NCBI GenBank assembly: GCA_002633025.1
Contig: NMRB01000499.1
Span: 119,297-183,296, forward strand
Length of the DNA stretch: 64,000 nt
Direction: 5' to 3'
Source of the DNA: Notospermus geniculatus
Taxonomy: Eukaryota; Nemertea; Pilidiophora; Heteronemertea; Lineidae
Shown here: piece after piece, positions 50,866 to 63,289 of the stretch
Position numbering within the stretch: position 1 is the stretch's first letter
How the letters are laid out: each line of letters starts with the position of its first letter
Program-made: the position numbers and the translations under genes
The notes under the pieces: model-generated
Seen by the model: the letters and a program-made list of their open reading frames with translations, nothing else
Databases searched by the model: none
Told to the model about the DNA's origin: nothing

Positions 50866-50941
50866 GAATGTACCTGACGCCAAGACTGTGTCTTGATGTT
50901 ATGGACCGGAATGAGTTCACTCCTGTGTGGAAACATGCAAG

Positions 50942-51233
50942 TTAGGCCGCATGCACACTACGAGGGAACTGGTGAAGCAAAGCGAAGAGAATTTTGCCTA
51001 GTGATGTGGCGAAAACATTTAAATACTCAGGAAGCAACACACAAACTGAGAGCGATCAGTGATGGGGTCGCACGACAAGATACATATTTCATATTTGGTT
51101 GTGCAAACTTCCACAGGATGTACGTCGAATCCCTGAAAAGTGCTGTGTTGGCAAAAATTCGCTCGTCTTCGCCGGTCTCCGCCTTGCCACTTTGCTACAC
51201 ATCACTTCGCTTGCAGTGTGCACGCAGTCTTAG
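50942..51233. mobile_element. MITE with TTAGGCCGCATGCACACTAC arm
   Basis: Left TTAGGCCGCATGCACACTAC, right GCAGTGTGCACGCAGTCTTA inverted, with AAAGCGAAG / CTTCGC words inside. Confidence 0.75.
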
Positions 51234-52496
51234 GATCAAGCGTCTTGCCCAAGGACACAAGTGAGTCAAAACAGTCATCTGGCATTTCACTTTCTATAAG
51301 TAGTTAGCGACATACCCAACAGCCCTCAGAGGGTTATATGTAATTCAGGAAATAAGAAGGAGTGTTGCTGACAACATATCTTTTCAAAGGACGGAAAAAA
51401 CGAACACGAGTCTTTGATCATGATATTCTGGAGAATGGATGGATTTTCTGGGAAATCCCTCGCAAAGTCATCAAAGGTGGAGCGTGATTCACAGCAGAAT
51501 AGGCGTAGGAATGTAGGGGGACACCGGAGAAGGCTAGTTCAACAGATTCGGAGAAAGCAATGCAGGTACGACGCGGCGAGTTTCTAGGAAATCGGCAAAA
51601 GTTCGACATGTCCCATTTCTGAGAAATTTTCAAAGAATTTGGTACTTTTTTATCTGTGATAATGCATGTCTGGATATGTAGGAGGAAACCAGTGGGTTGA
51701 CAATACAAAAGGGAAGCCATGGCCGTTAGTGTTTCGTCTGATGCTCAATAAACAAACCAATAACTTAATGGTAATTCTTAGAAGATGTCTTTGTCGACTG
51801 CGACCGAGGAAAACATGGCCAATCATCTCAGACTATACATGTGCAATATTTGTGTAGGAGGAAACAGGCTGATCCAGCCCCAGGGAAACCATAACCTTTT
51901 ACGATAGAATCACTGTCTTCTTGGAAGAACAGTTAAAGCCTCTATTTGTCTCCTCTCCTCTACGTAGGCAGACATCATCCGTACAGACAAAGGGCTCGAG
52001 CCCACTTGTCTCCCTGTGTCTATCGCCGTCAACCGGTACTCGGAATTTTAGAAATTGGACACGCAGGATCAGATCAGAGAAAGCTGTTCGAGAAAGGCGG
52101 TGGCATTTCTTTGAAATGTAGGTGGGTAATATAATCCATAGAGGTAAAATCATCTAAGCTTTCTGTGAAAGAGGGTCTCGACTTGGAGGGTTTTTTTCTG
52201 TGCTTAACCGTTTCCATACTCTGTCAGTACCTTTCCAAGCATTCTTTCTGCTGTACCAGTCCTACTTCCATATCAAGGCCTTCCACGCTCTTATGTCACT
52301 TCTATCATCATCAGCATTTGGTTGCTGTATTTTCATTCCGTTTTTCACATGATTTGTGGGATGTCAAAAGAGGACTCACTGAGGCAAATTTATACACAGA
52401 ATCACAGTTGTAATGTAAGGCCACAGAGACCTGGCTTTGCCACTGGGATCTAGCTCCTCCAACATTATCATATCAAAAGCATCAGTGTCAGAGGAC

Positions 52497-53085
52497 TTCA
52501 ATAGACAAATCCCAAATTGACGTATTCGCAAACGAGAAAGATCTGCGCACTTCCGCCGAAATTGCAAACACAACCTCAGTCCGAAACCAGCTGACGTGAT
52601 GCAATCCATGATTCAGCAATGGTCGACTCTGACGCAACGTCAAAGTCACTGTCGTGGGTTCCCATCTGGTGCTCACCAGTCTATCTGGCCTGACGGCCAT
52701 CTAGCCTGGTTCGAATCCATCACATTTCCCGTTTCTGAGGGGGTGAGAGCCTCAGCCAATCATCGGGGCGCGAAGGAAAATCGACGTGCCAATCAAAATC
52801 CATGTTACAAATTCGAGCGTGAAGAGCTAAGGAAGTGTCCAACGGTGATTTGTTTCGCGAGTTCTGATTGGCTCGGAGGCGGGGTCAAGTAGGGGTCAGG
52901 TTCATTAATAATTTATGCATTAACGGAAACGATGACATGATTCGGACAAGGCTAGAGACGGAGTCGACAGCCTTGTTTGGACAAGATGTGGGTTCCCTGC
53001 GTAACATCATTCAGTTTCAGACCAAGGTTGTGTTTGTGATTTCGCAGTGCGCAGATCTGCAAATTCGAAAATCGTCTATTCGAAT
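52497..53085. mobile_element. Palindromic MITE copy 3, split by a 324-bp insertion
   Basis: Left arm GATCTGCGCACTTCCGCCGA, right arm GCAGTGCGCAGATCTGC. The centre is interrupted at GTGGGTTCCC, which is present on both sides of the insertion (52654-52663, 52988-52997). Confidence 0.8.
52664..52987. mobile_element. Inserted element with a tRNA B-box-like word, 10-bp TSD
   Basis: 324-bp segment bounded by GTGGGTTCCC direct repeats. Begins ATCTGGTGCTCACC and includes GGTTCGAATCC near 52709, a perfect B-box core. No ORF. Probably a SINE. Confidence 0.65.
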
Positions 53086-53994
53086 ATATCAACAGATACC
53101 AATTCCGACCATCACCAACAGGAGAAGCTGGACCCCGGCAATACCAGACCTCATGGCCTCACTGCGATTTTGGTCCATGTCAAGATGTTCTGCCCTCCAG
53201 ACACCGAGCTGTGCTTAACGTTGCTGGATCAGAAAGGGTCAATATATGATACCAGCTATGCCAGCACTATAATTCAGGTGCTAACACTATAATTCAGCTC
53301 CAACATACCCAGCTGCCAGTAATGCTACTGCTACAGACCAACCAGGTAAACTAGGCCCATTTTTTTACGCCAACAAGGCATAGCATACGAGATATTAATT
53401 CTCGATCAGGGAGCATAATATTTCTACTAGTTACCGAATTACCCAAATGGCAAGTGACGTCGGGCAAATCAGAAAAATTTTGTTTGGCGTAAATAGCCTC
53501 GGTGAAGACGTACTGACGTAAGCCGGGGATGTTTTTATCTGCAGCCATTTGTTGATCTCACCGTGTTTCTAACTTTGAAGTCGTTTTCCGATTCCCGAGG
53601 CCAGCTTCTCAGATTAAGAAGTCGCTCGCATCGATCTATGACCTTTTCATGTTCTCCTGTAACTTTCAAGGCTTGGTACAGGTTAAGAAATGATAACAGT
53701 TTGAGTGCAGGAGGAAACTGGAGTCTCGGAGGAACCCCCTATCAAAGTGAGTCACCAGAAGGGTGTCCACTCTTTTTTTTGAGGGGCAGACTAGTTTTGC
53801 CTTGAACAGTTTCATGAAAGGCCAAACCGAAGGCACCATGCAGATATGGGGACATCACGGGCCAACACCAAAAGACATGCATTGTCAACGGTTATGGTGA
53901 GGGTTTGCAACATAATCCTTGCTTCAAAAAGGGGTAAGCATTCGGACAATAGCACCTGGACTTTGATTCCAGGGGGACTTTCTCCACATTCACA

Positions 53995-54485
53995 GTCATC
54001 GGCCTTGCGATTGGAAGCAACTGAACGCAACAGTCGCTATCGACGTACGCGTTCCGCGCACATCGGTTACGACAAGTCATTGCGGCAACAAGTGACACAA
54101 CCCAGTCTTCAATCTGGAGCACACACATCGGACAGGCAATGACGGAAATTGTCGATGTCTTCCGATCGGACAACTCGGGAGTCATTTTGTGGGTCACATG
54201 ATTTTTACATGCGACTAGGTGTGCTCCACAAACGAGGAAATTCATTGCCAGCGCGCGTACATCGGAAGCGACTGAAGACGACTAGAACCGATGGCAACGA
54301 ATAGAACATGAGCAACTGGCTGGAACTAGCGGCAACGGTCAGCAATAGCGTTGCCGGTGCGCGTACATTGGCCTGTTTGAGCATCTGATCAGTTGCTGCT
54401 GGTTCCAGGGAGTCGCCAACCATTGCCGGAAATGCCATTGCCGGTAGTTGCTTCCAGTCGCAAGGTCGATGTACGCTAGGCTTTA
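53995..54485. mobile_element. MITE with GCCTTGCGATTGGAAGCAAC arm
   Basis: Left CATCGGCCTTGCGATTGGAA, right TTGCTTCCAGTCGCAAGGTC inverted. The interior is rich in GGCAAC and GTACATCGG words. Confidence 0.65.
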
Positions 54486-54786
54486 CCGTCCATGTCTGAC
54501 AGGACAACAAGGCTGAAGACTCCAATCACCTGTAGCAGCCGTCTCAGAAACAAGTCCAACAGGTTCCTCTCTCCTTACCAGAGTTGATAGATCAATACAA
54601 TATGGCTATAACCACAGCTGTCTGGACAACGTCGCAATATCGCATGTGTATCTGAAACCCGCAAATCTATGACAAGGCCCGTGATATTAATCCAAGCTAA
54701 TAGAGACGGCATTATTGGCAGTTGACATGGTTGATGGGAATTGTGGAGGTGAGCATTCTGCTACCGGTATCTGAATGTTTCACTGT

Positions 54787-54880
54787 TAAGGCCCGTTTCC
54801 ACTGTGGCGGTTTGCAGCGAGCGGTGCAGTTTTCAGAGGGTTTTGGAGAATCTTTCAATGGTTTAACTATAGAGGCTTTG
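54787..54880. mobile_element. Fragment of the TTAAGGCCCGTTTCCACT MITE
   Basis: Left terminus TTAAGGCCCGTTTCCACTGT and GGAGAATCTTTCAATGGTTT, as in the 780-bp duplicated units; right end not found. Confidence 0.6.
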
Positions 54881-54947
54881 CATACATGTATGACGTCAGT
54901 TTTTTTTCACAGACTGTATTTATCACTTGCGTGTACTCATATTCGTG

Positions 54948-55019
54948 ACAGGAAATTTTCGCGGCTCATACACTCTCGCGAAAATTTCCTGCACACGAAA
55001 TTTTCATGCTTTACAGTAA
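54948..55019. mobile_element. Fragment of the CTGTAAAG MITE
   Basis: GACAGGAAATTTTCGCGGC to CATGCTTTACAG followed by TA; the left half is missing. Confidence 0.7.
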
Positions 55020-56597
55020 TTCTCAGTACATTCTTGAAAATGTTGCCGAACAGGCTCAAACTGTGTGCGAACGAAGTGGACGTAGTCGCAACTGTTTACA
55101 GTCTTTTTACGAACTTCATGGACGGGCTCGGACGGGAAGGGTGCTCCTGAACTTCGAGGCATTATTTGGCCAACGTTACATGTTCTAGCCCGTTTTACGA
55201 TTTTTTTAGGACGGGACAGGACGTTTTGAGAACTACTTCAGCGTGACAGTACCTTAAGCAAATCAAAGGTTCATTCTCTGTGATGCATCACAAGGTCACA
55301 AGCGAACAGGGAACAAGGGAACATGCCACAAGGGAACAGTCCATGGATACGTGGCCTGACAGAGGTCCGTGTCATCAAAAGGAATGTCGCTCATGAGTTA
55401 CGCCCAAATGAACACGAGACAAGAGAGAAGTATACACGCCTCCCGCAGACAAGTGCAGAGGAATTCCAAGAATTGATCGCCATTAATTCACGCGAGCATC
55501 AAAAACTCAGAACTGTACATCTCACAGTAGGTCAGCACAAAATATTGATCGTACGCCCGTCGGATTTCAGTGATGCAGTCACACGAGCGATCGATACGTG
55601 TTTGGTTCATTGATTCACTCTGATTACCGCTGGCAGACGACACGTTTTGTTTCGGTATTGATTCACACGAATCAAGGCTGGTACAATATCCCTTGATCTG
55701 CCCGAGTCTTTTTAACGTTCATAGAGTCGTGTTTTCGATCCATTAAACCGAGTGGATTGAAAACTGGGAATATCAGGTTTGATTTTGTAATGGAGGTTTC
55801 AGAAAAACTTATCAGAGTCGGACCTTGAAGCATTCTGACAAGGTTGATCTCCAGTAATGCGAAGGAGAGAACTGAGAACGTCAAAAAGGCGTCCATCATG
55901 GAAGACCAACCGACGACACACCCAACGCTGTAGTAACGCTTCGGAAATTACTGAAGAGAATGAGGAAGCCACCCTTCCGCTGTAAAAGACTGCCTGCCAA
56001 GGCAAGGCTGAGAATCGGTGGGTGCGGTCGTGACCTTGGGTAATAACGTTGAACCTCCAAGAAGATTGAGTCCATGCGCAATAGCAGTAACTGGATTAGG
56101 TGTTGTAGAAGGCCAATTGCTCGAGGTTCGTTAGGCCGATGAACTATCAGGTATGATATGTTCAACACAGGGGATTCATAGAACAGGTGTTTATCAAACC
56201 TGTCAGGTTGTAATCGAACCATTTCAGATTTATCAGAACCGAGACGTCCGCTAGGCCCACAAGTCGGTAGAGGAATTCCCAAGATGAGGTTCCTATCGTG
56301 GGATAGGTCGTACTCGTATCAGGAGAATGCGGAAGTCGGCGATGCCTCTGTTGGCGTTTCTTTGCGTGAGTTTCCTGGGGCGTTCTTCTAGGCCAGTAAT
56401 TTGCAACATGAGAAGTCCGGTCCTAACCTGTGATGGCGATCTTAGAATTCTTTGGGTGTACTGTCGATCTTAGAGGGGAAAGAGCAAAACCAGACAATCA
56501 GTTTTGATTCTTGGTACATGTAGTTCTCTTGCACATCATCCCAACTCCCGCAAACATTCAGCTCAACTCGACCAAACAAACGGCACGTCCGGCAGGG
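55020..56597. other. Intronic stretch, no exon seen
   Basis: A few 60-140-codon ORFs without recognisable content. Confidence 0.4.
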
Positions 56598-56809
56598 TTA
56601 ACTCATCTACCCCCAGGTTGGAGCAGACAGTATCTTCTGTTAAGTTTTCTAAAATGCTTGGTGATGAATTGGAAACAATTTGAAGAAATATTTTTCAGAT
56701 GGTTGATAGGAACAACCTTTCTTCAAATATTTTTCAATCGACACCATAGGATGTGAGAAATCTTTGACAGAAGTTGTCATCTGCTGGACTCTGGGAGCAG
56801 ATGAGTTAA
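56598..56809. mobile_element. TTAA-ended repeat, complete copy
   Basis: TTAACTCATCTACCCCCAGG at the left and GCAGATGAGTTAA at the right. TTAA borders at 56598-56601 and 56806-56809. Confidence 0.85.
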
Positions 56810-57654
56810 AGAGTCCACATTTCCTTCCCGATACAAACAAGTCTTCGCACTAATGCTTCATATTACGAAAGGAATAAACTCACTTTGATCTTTCACCTTC
56901 TGTTATTCAGTCTTGCACCTTGTTTAAGCGGGCGATTTAGTGCGTAGTCAGAGTGATAGCTCGTCCGACTTGCAAAGGTGGGGATGAAAGATCAGTGTAC
57001 GTTCGGTGGAGGGATTCGGGTGCAGGGATAGAGATCTCCTGGATCAAAGGGTCTGCAACAGGTTGTTTGTGACCCCCTGGGATTTTTCCAGTTCAGACAG
57101 TCGTCCGTACAAGAGGGTCAAGTCAACCCTTATTCTGACACATCATTATTTGGGTGCCCAGTCCCAGCAGGACTCTGAACTCCGCGGAACGTGCTGAACT
57201 GTTGCCTTGAACATGATTGGGGAGGATGGCAGGTGCATTTTCCGTAGCCGCCAGTACTCTTCTCATGTCATTCCACGCTGGCAACACGGCCCCAGCAACA
57301 GGATTTTTACAACCTTTTCCCCTCCCCCTCAAAACAGCCTCCGACGTGCCCTGTGACGCAAAACAAACTTTAAACTGCAATTGACGGAAGCATATACAAA
57401 CATCAACATTCTCGTTCAGCATTCAATGTTTGTATTCGCGTCTCAATCTGGTTGTCATGGAAACCTGACTTACTAGGATTTCGTCACTTTCCGTCATCTT
57501 TGGCTTCCTCTTTATTAGGAGATCCGTTCGATTTGTTTTTATTTCTTCTTCAGGTTGAATGCTTACAAATTCTCCCCACAGCAGGGGGCGTCGCTGGCAG
57601 TTTTAGAGGGTCGGGCCTCTATCTATTCACACAGGCAGTCGAGGCCTTGAGGAG

Positions 57655-57850
57655 CCTTGGTAGCCGAGTGGTTATCACGTCTGCTCAGCAAGTGGCACAT
57701 TTGGGGTTTGAATCCCAGGCATTATGGGATTTCATTCCTGGCTCTTCACATCCGTCGCATGGGACAGTAAGCCGTGGTGCCTTGTACCTTGTGCATTTGC
57801 AAGGGCAAGCAAAAGACCCCATCCATCCAAGTGAGGAACATGAGTAGCTT
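57655..57850 (+). mobile_element. tRNA-derived SINE
   Basis: TGGTAGCCGAGTGGTTATCA (A-box) and GGGGTTTGAATCCCAGGC (B-box) at tRNA-like spacing, then a unique body with GTACCTTGTGCATTTGCAAG. Confidence 0.75.
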
Positions 57851-57968
57851 GAGATGGCCTCTTCTGTACTTACCAAGGCCAAAAAAGCTATAGCTTCGGC
57901 CCTGACAGAAAAAATCCAGTACAAAGAGACGGCCCAGCTTGTGAAAGCACCCTTCAATCCTCAAACAA

Positions 57969-58051
57969 CTTCCAGTCCCCCTCGCTATTACGAACCCTTC
58001 GGGGTCCAAGGGTTAAGTTCCTACTAACGAGGAGTTCGTAATAGCGAGGAT
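57969..58051. repeat. Inverted repeat (CTCGCTATTACGAAC)
   Basis: CTCGCTATTACGAACCCTTC and GAGTTCGTAATAGCGAG are inverted. Further GGTCCGTAAGAGCGAG sequence follows at 58121. Confidence 0.7.
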
Positions 58052-58216
58052 TTACATACATGTCATGAAATTCTGGGAACCAGACGTTGGACTCGTAATA
58101 TCCGGGAGTTCGTAAAATCAAGGTCCGTAAGAGCGAGCGTGCACTCTAGTAGAGATAAGCAACTCCAAGCCACATTGTGCCAGGGGGTTGTCAAGGTGGC
58201 GTAGTGCAAACATCCA

Positions 58217-58390
58217 CAGGCGTGGATCCCCAGGGGGGCACACCCGGCCCATGCCCCCTCTACATGTATTTTGTGGAAAATCTTTAAAATTGACCGGGAA
58301 ATTTCGAAATTTTGGAAAGATGTGACTGAGGTTTTCCACGATGTGCGCTGGCTGTGCCCCCTCTTTCCCATGATTCTGGATCCGCCCCTG
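58217..58390. mobile_element. MITE of the CAGGGGCGGATCC family
   Basis: CAGGCGTGGATCCCCAGGGG at the left, GATTCTGGATCCGCCCCTG at the right. Confidence 0.75.
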
Positions 58391-59830
58391 ATCCATGCCT
58401 GCCATCAGTGAGAGGTGGGTTTGATCCCCGGTTGAGCGATTCTACGTGGTAGAAGGCGATCAAGAAAACAACATTTGTTCAAAACTTTTTTCATTTTTTC
58501 TTTCAGAGGCATTGAAAGATTGGATTCTATTTCCAACCTCATGTCTGCTGGTGAGAGCCGGGAGAAATGCTGCAAAAACGCCGCAGTGGGAAATGGCCAC
58601 CCTCTCAATCAGTTCATCTAAAGACCGAACGTTGACAGAACAGCGCCGAGCAATTCTCCTGATGACTTTATAGAACCGTAACCGTTAGCAACCTGACGAT
58701 GCTTGCGTATTCACCATGGCAACAGGCAGTGCTAACTGTTTCTTACAAGTGTGAATCCAGTTGTTTACATCATATTGTGAACAATTTGACGCTACCCGCC
58801 AACCTTATGCCATCAATGGACAAAAAATAAGGCTATTTTCAGATTGGGTGACATTTTCACTTCCGTTGGGCGGGAGAACTGAGAAGGCTGGTGACGGCAC
58901 TGAACATTTTAAGCATAAACATGATAAATACAGTGCCGGTGTTTAGATTTCAACGTCTGTTGTCTGTTTAGAAAGATTTCAACATTCTGATTTGGTGAAC
59001 TGGAAGGCAGTGGATACCTTTTGATTGCCGACAGGACGGTAGCGAACTTTTTGCCGGGCGACAGCAGTTTTGCAATATTTTGGCCAAAAGCTTGTAAGAA
59101 TGCTGGCTACGTTTCGGTGAATTGGAAGATAATGGGTGTATCTTTTGATTGACGGCAGGGGGTAGCAAGGTTTTTTTAGGCAATGCCGGGGGAGGGGGCT
59201 GCAATTTTGCCATTTTTTGGTCAAAATCTTGCAAGAATGCTAGCTGTGTCAGAGAACGACAAATCATTTTTTTTGCTGGTTGTCCACGGACAACCTGAAT
59301 TCCAGAATTTGGTTGTCCGCATCAAACGACGTTGATTGCCCGTAGGCCTAGATGAAAGCATTGCATGATAAAGCTGCTCTCAGGGCAGTTGTCCACGGAC
59401 AACTGATTGGAGGAAATGGCTTGTCCGTTTGGGAAAATCAGTTGTCCCGGGCGCCCGGACAACCAATTTGTCGTTNCACCAGTGACACTTCATCGAAAGT
59501 ACAGACACCTCTCGGACACCCATCAGACGTCACCCCTCCCCACACACATACGTGCATACCCCAGAGTCCCTCCCTCTGGACACTCTCCATCAAGTCCTCC
59601 GAGAGTCATGGGTATGTCCTGTTTCTTCCACACACACTGACCACACATGATGACAAGGCCTCGACAACTCGAGCATGACATTCGTGAAAAATTCATGGCG
59701 TAAATCAGAGCTTGTTTGTTATGGGTGGCCGATGATGGCGAAAGGATGACGTCATTGAGTCAACTAAAGCCTGTGTCTTAATTATGTATAACGGGGGATT
59801 ACTGAGGTCGTGTCAGTCCATAAGACGTAG
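58391..59830. other. Intronic stretch, no exon seen
   Basis: Includes repeated GTTGTCCACGGACAAC words at 59278-59400 and an N at 59476. A diverged direct repeat lies at 58977-59240 (TTGAT.GCCG.CAGG words). No coding feature supported. Confidence 0.4.
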
Positions 59831-59834
59831 AGTA

Positions 59835-60036
59835 AGCCACAGCACTGGCACAATGTTATCAGATCTGAGCCGTCGGAGAAAAGTTGGCGTCTGTCACCTC
59901 TGAGGTTTTGAGTTTGACCTCTGTCCGACCCACTCTTCAGGCAATAGCCTGGGTGATTCTTTGGCATGGCAGGTTTTCCCGGGCAGTTGGTTTCCTCCTG
60001 CTGTATATGTAATTCACCAAACGTCGTCTACAGAGC
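59835..60036 (+). mobile_element. tRNA-derived SINE (CTGGTTTCCTCCTGC family), diverged
   Basis: GGCGTCTGTCACCTCTGAGG followed by GTTTGACCTC and the 3' part GGGCAGTTGGTTTCCTCCTG. Confidence 0.65.
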
Positions 60037-60040
60037 TGAT

Positions 60041-60243
60041 ATAGAGGTTCCATGACGACATGACACTGCCATATTGGCCGTCAAAATGTCAAGCGACGTC
60101 ACGGCATGAACACACCGTCAATACACAGATCGTGACATCAAAATGTCATGATGTGACAGTTTTGACGTTGTCGCAGGCCATTTGATCGCCAATATGGCCG
60201 ATTCTTTGCAGTCACGTGACCCTGTGATGTCAGCGAAGAAACT
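60041..60243. mobile_element. CRE/E-box-rich MITE, copy 3
   Basis: TATAGAGGTTCCATGACGAC to GTCAGCGAAGAAACTCTAT. Shares CCGATTCTTTGCAGTCACGT with copy 2 at 18097. Confidence 0.78.
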
Positions 60244-60470
60244 CTATTGCTGCATTTGCTCTGACAGGGAGATCCGCGATGGAAAGCCAAACGAATCAAC
60301 GCCATCTAGCAATGTTGAGGAATGGGGTGTGAATAGGATTGGACCTACTACTTCAGTGGTGGCAAAGAATGTTCCGCTGCACTACACCACTCTGGCAGCT
60401 TCAGGGCTGCCACTGGACCCCTCAAAAATTGGGAATTTTGATGGTCCCGTGTATCAATTTTCAAGGGTCC

Positions 60471-60682
60471 TTAACTCATCTGCCACGGAGTCCAGCAGAC
60501 GGCATCTTCTATCAAAGTTTTCTCACATCCTGTGGTATTGATTGAAAAATATTTGAAGAAAGATTGTTCCTATCAACCATCTGAAGAATGTTTCTTCAAA
60601 TTTGTTGCAATTAATTTTTAAAGATTTTAGAAAACTTCAAAAGAAGATACCGTCTGTTCAAACCTGGGGGCAGATGAGTTAA
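60471..60682. mobile_element. TTAA-ended repeat, complete copy
   Basis: TTAACTCATCTGCCACGGAG to CCTGGGGGCAGATGAGTTAA with TTAA at both borders. Core TATTTGAAGAAAGATTGTTC. Confidence 0.88.
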
Positions 60683-61223
60683 TGAATTGGTGAACCAGGT
60701 TTTTAAATAGCATGGGTCCTTTCTTTTTTGTTTTGGGGGTAAAAGATACTTTTCGGGGGTTATCACGAGCGCTGCAACTTGATGTTGATATGATGAAAGA
60801 ATTTCTGTAATCAGAGCAAGAAAGGTTCCGCGACTTCAAATACTTGAGACGGCACTTTCGATGTCAATTTAAGCAGCAAGAATCGCAAAATTGAGATGTT
60901 CATCAGCCACATGTGGTTCTGCTTGGATTTAATCAACTCACTGGCAAGTTGCCAATAGTGATTGTCATTTGAAAAGTCATGTTGCCATGGCGACGATTCT
61001 GCTTGGGAAAATGATGCCGGCTGTAGGGACACGGACAAGTTGAATCAATTTTTGACATGGCACATTTTTGCCATCCTGAATTCCAAATGAGATGCACTTT
61101 AGTAGAAATACAAAGGAATATGAGATACAGCATGACTGAATCGTGAATGTACGCTTAACAGGGCAATGTCATAGGATATGGGCCACAGGCAGGGCAGCGG
61201 CGGCGGCAGGGAGAGTGTTGTGG

Positions 61224-61585
61224 AAAACCAAACAAGAATCCAAGATGGCCGCCATGACGGCCATCTTGGATTATCAATCAAAGTCCACCTCTGATCAACC
61301 AAACTATGGGGATGATCAATGGTTCACCAAGCAGTGATGACCAAACAAAATTCCAAGATGGCCACCATGGCAGCCATCTTGGATTATCAAATCAAAGTCC
61401 ACCTCAGAGAATCAAACTACATGGGGATGATCAATGGTTCACCAAGCAGTGAATACCAAACAGGAATCCAAGATGGCCACCACGGCAGCCATCTTGGGTT
61501 ATCAAAACAATGCCCACCACCAGCCAACTAACTCTTGCCAAAGATTTGCCAAGCAGTGAGTGAAAACCGAACAAGAATGCCCTAA
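61224..61585. repeat. 113-115-bp tandem array of YY1-like palindromes
   Basis: Three full units plus a partial one. Each full unit carries CCAAGATGGCCRCCATG and its inverted CCATCTTGG (61240, 61353, 61468), followed by ATCAATGGTTCACCAAGCAG. CCAAGATGGCNGCC resembles the YY1 consensus. Confidence 0.88.
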
Positions 61586-61957
61586 TTTGGCCATTCAAGC
61601 CTCATTTCCTAAACCAGGGAAGGCAACAAAATGGTAGAAAATGTTTCTCCACTTTATGAAGAAGACGAGAGAGCTGTACTCGCGTTCACTCGGCTCATAC
61701 CCCGGGGTCACTAGTATCACTTCAAAGCCCTGATAATTATGCTGTTTCTGCCTGTTGTACACAGTATACTCGACTGAGAGGAACAACACTGAACAGGAAT
61801 CAATCAGTGTCTGTGTTTTTCAATAGGAATCACGGAACGTTTGAAGATGATATGTGTAGTAAGGAGAGTGGACTCTGAAGCTGACTCGGGCGTAAACATA
61901 TGATGAGTGACGGATTGGTTGCAGTAATGTACGGAGACCTCAACTCCTATTCATCGT

Positions 61958-62123
61958 CAGGGGCAGATCCACGATTTGGGGAAAGCGGGGGCGCCCTGTG
62001 CTCGAAACAATGAAATCTGCAGTGAATTTCAATGATTTGCTCCAAATTTCAGAATTTCACGGATGATTCGATTTGTTGGGCGAAAAAGGGGGCGTGCGCT
62101 GGGTGTGCTTGGATCCGCGCCTG
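61958..62123. mobile_element. MITE of the CAGGGGCGGATCC family
   Basis: CAGGGGCAGATCCACGATTT at the left, GCTTGGATCCGCGCCTG at the right. Confidence 0.8.
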
Positions 62124-62126
62124 ATT

Positions 62127-62298
62127 GTTTCGACGGTCCCCCGCCATCTTGGTTTCTACGAAGATTTCGTGCACGCGCACTTTATCTGGTGGGCAAATCA
62201 ACGCATGATTCGTTGGGCGATACGAATGTGCCCACCAGATGTAACTGTGCATGTGTAGTTTTGCGACAAATCCAAGATGGCGGAGGGGACGTCGAAAC
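62127..62298. mobile_element. Palindromic MITE (GTTTCGACGGTCCCCCGCC arm)
   Basis: TTTCGACGGTCCCCCGCCAT / ATGGCGGAGGGGACGTCGAA inverted, with a second inner pair TCTGGTGGGC / GCCCACCAGA. Abuts the preceding MITE. Confidence 0.82.
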
Positions 62299-63060
62299 GA
62301 TGAATAGAGTAGAAACAATGCGATATATTTATCAGGCTGAAATCAGGCCCATGCTAGAGTACAAGACAGACATCACTGATTCCCTAAGAAATTGTTACAG
62401 AAACAACTGTTCAAACACTTCCCCCTGAAACAACACAAAATGTGACGGTTGCCATTACATTCTGCCTGCTCGGGTTCATCCGCCATGTTTGCTCAGGACA
62501 ATAATAACCTGCGAGGATTTATTCCCATTTCACCTTTTCCCAATTTTCCCCCTAACACAAACTCTCCAGCTCGCCATAACCCTACCCTAGACCTAACCAT
62601 TGGATGGCAAATTGGGGAAGAAGGTGAAATGCCGATAGGAAGACATCATCTGTGAGACACACACTAACCACCAAGTCCAATAACACCAGGCTAGGAAAAC
62701 CATCTAAAAGGCAACAACGGTCGGACACAAGAGGCAAATATAACACAATATGAAATTCCCAGAATTTCACCCGCTGAGGACAGTGATATCTGGGTCAACG
62801 TGGCTGGCGAGAACTTCCGCAACATTGATCCTTCAGAGAGTAAATATATGTTTCACCACCTGTAAGACAAGGAGACAGAAACAAAAGACAAAACACAACA
62901 GACAATGTTACGGATTTGTCGCTGGATTCACCTGATGAGGACAGCCATATCTGGGTCAATGTGGCAAAGGGGTTCCCCTCACCGGAAGCTGACTCGTGAT
63001 ACAGCGCCCATCACCAGCGAAGGATGATGATAACATAAACAAAGGTGAGACAGGATAGAA
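62299..63060. other. Intronic stretch with a short direct repeat
   Basis: TTCACC.GCTGAGGACAG.GATATCTGGGTCAA-like sequence occurs at 62763 and 62927. No exon supported. Confidence 0.4.
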
Positions 63061-63082
63061 TGTAAAATCAATCAAGTCCTAC

Positions 63083-63260
63083 CTGAATTATAATTGATTT
63101 ATCCAAGATTGATTAACCCCATCGTACGATCACGTGTCCATAACTCTCGTGGCAAGATCTGAACGTTACGTCACAGAATCCACAGGTCTTTAGACTTCGG
63201 CCCAGGACCGCTCCGTCGCCGTCTTCGTCGTGCTTCCTGCCGAATCAAGCAAAGAACATC
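63083..63260 (-). other. R3HDM: Candidate noncoding first exon of the R3HDM-like gene
   Basis: CpG-containing minus-strand sequence ending TAATTCAG|GTAGGA, a good donor at 63082. Joined to exon 49010 it places TAA in frame upstream of ATG 48984 with no intervening ATG. It holds two very short upstream ORFs (starting ATGGACACG and ATGGGGTTA). The transcription start is not defined. Confidence 0.4.
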
Positions 63261-63289
63261 CTGATTAGCCACAAGTCGAAGTCTGTGTG

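Noticed and set aside
57452-57847. 131-codon plus-strand ORF
   Set aside because: Most of it lies in a tRNA-derived SINE; no domain.
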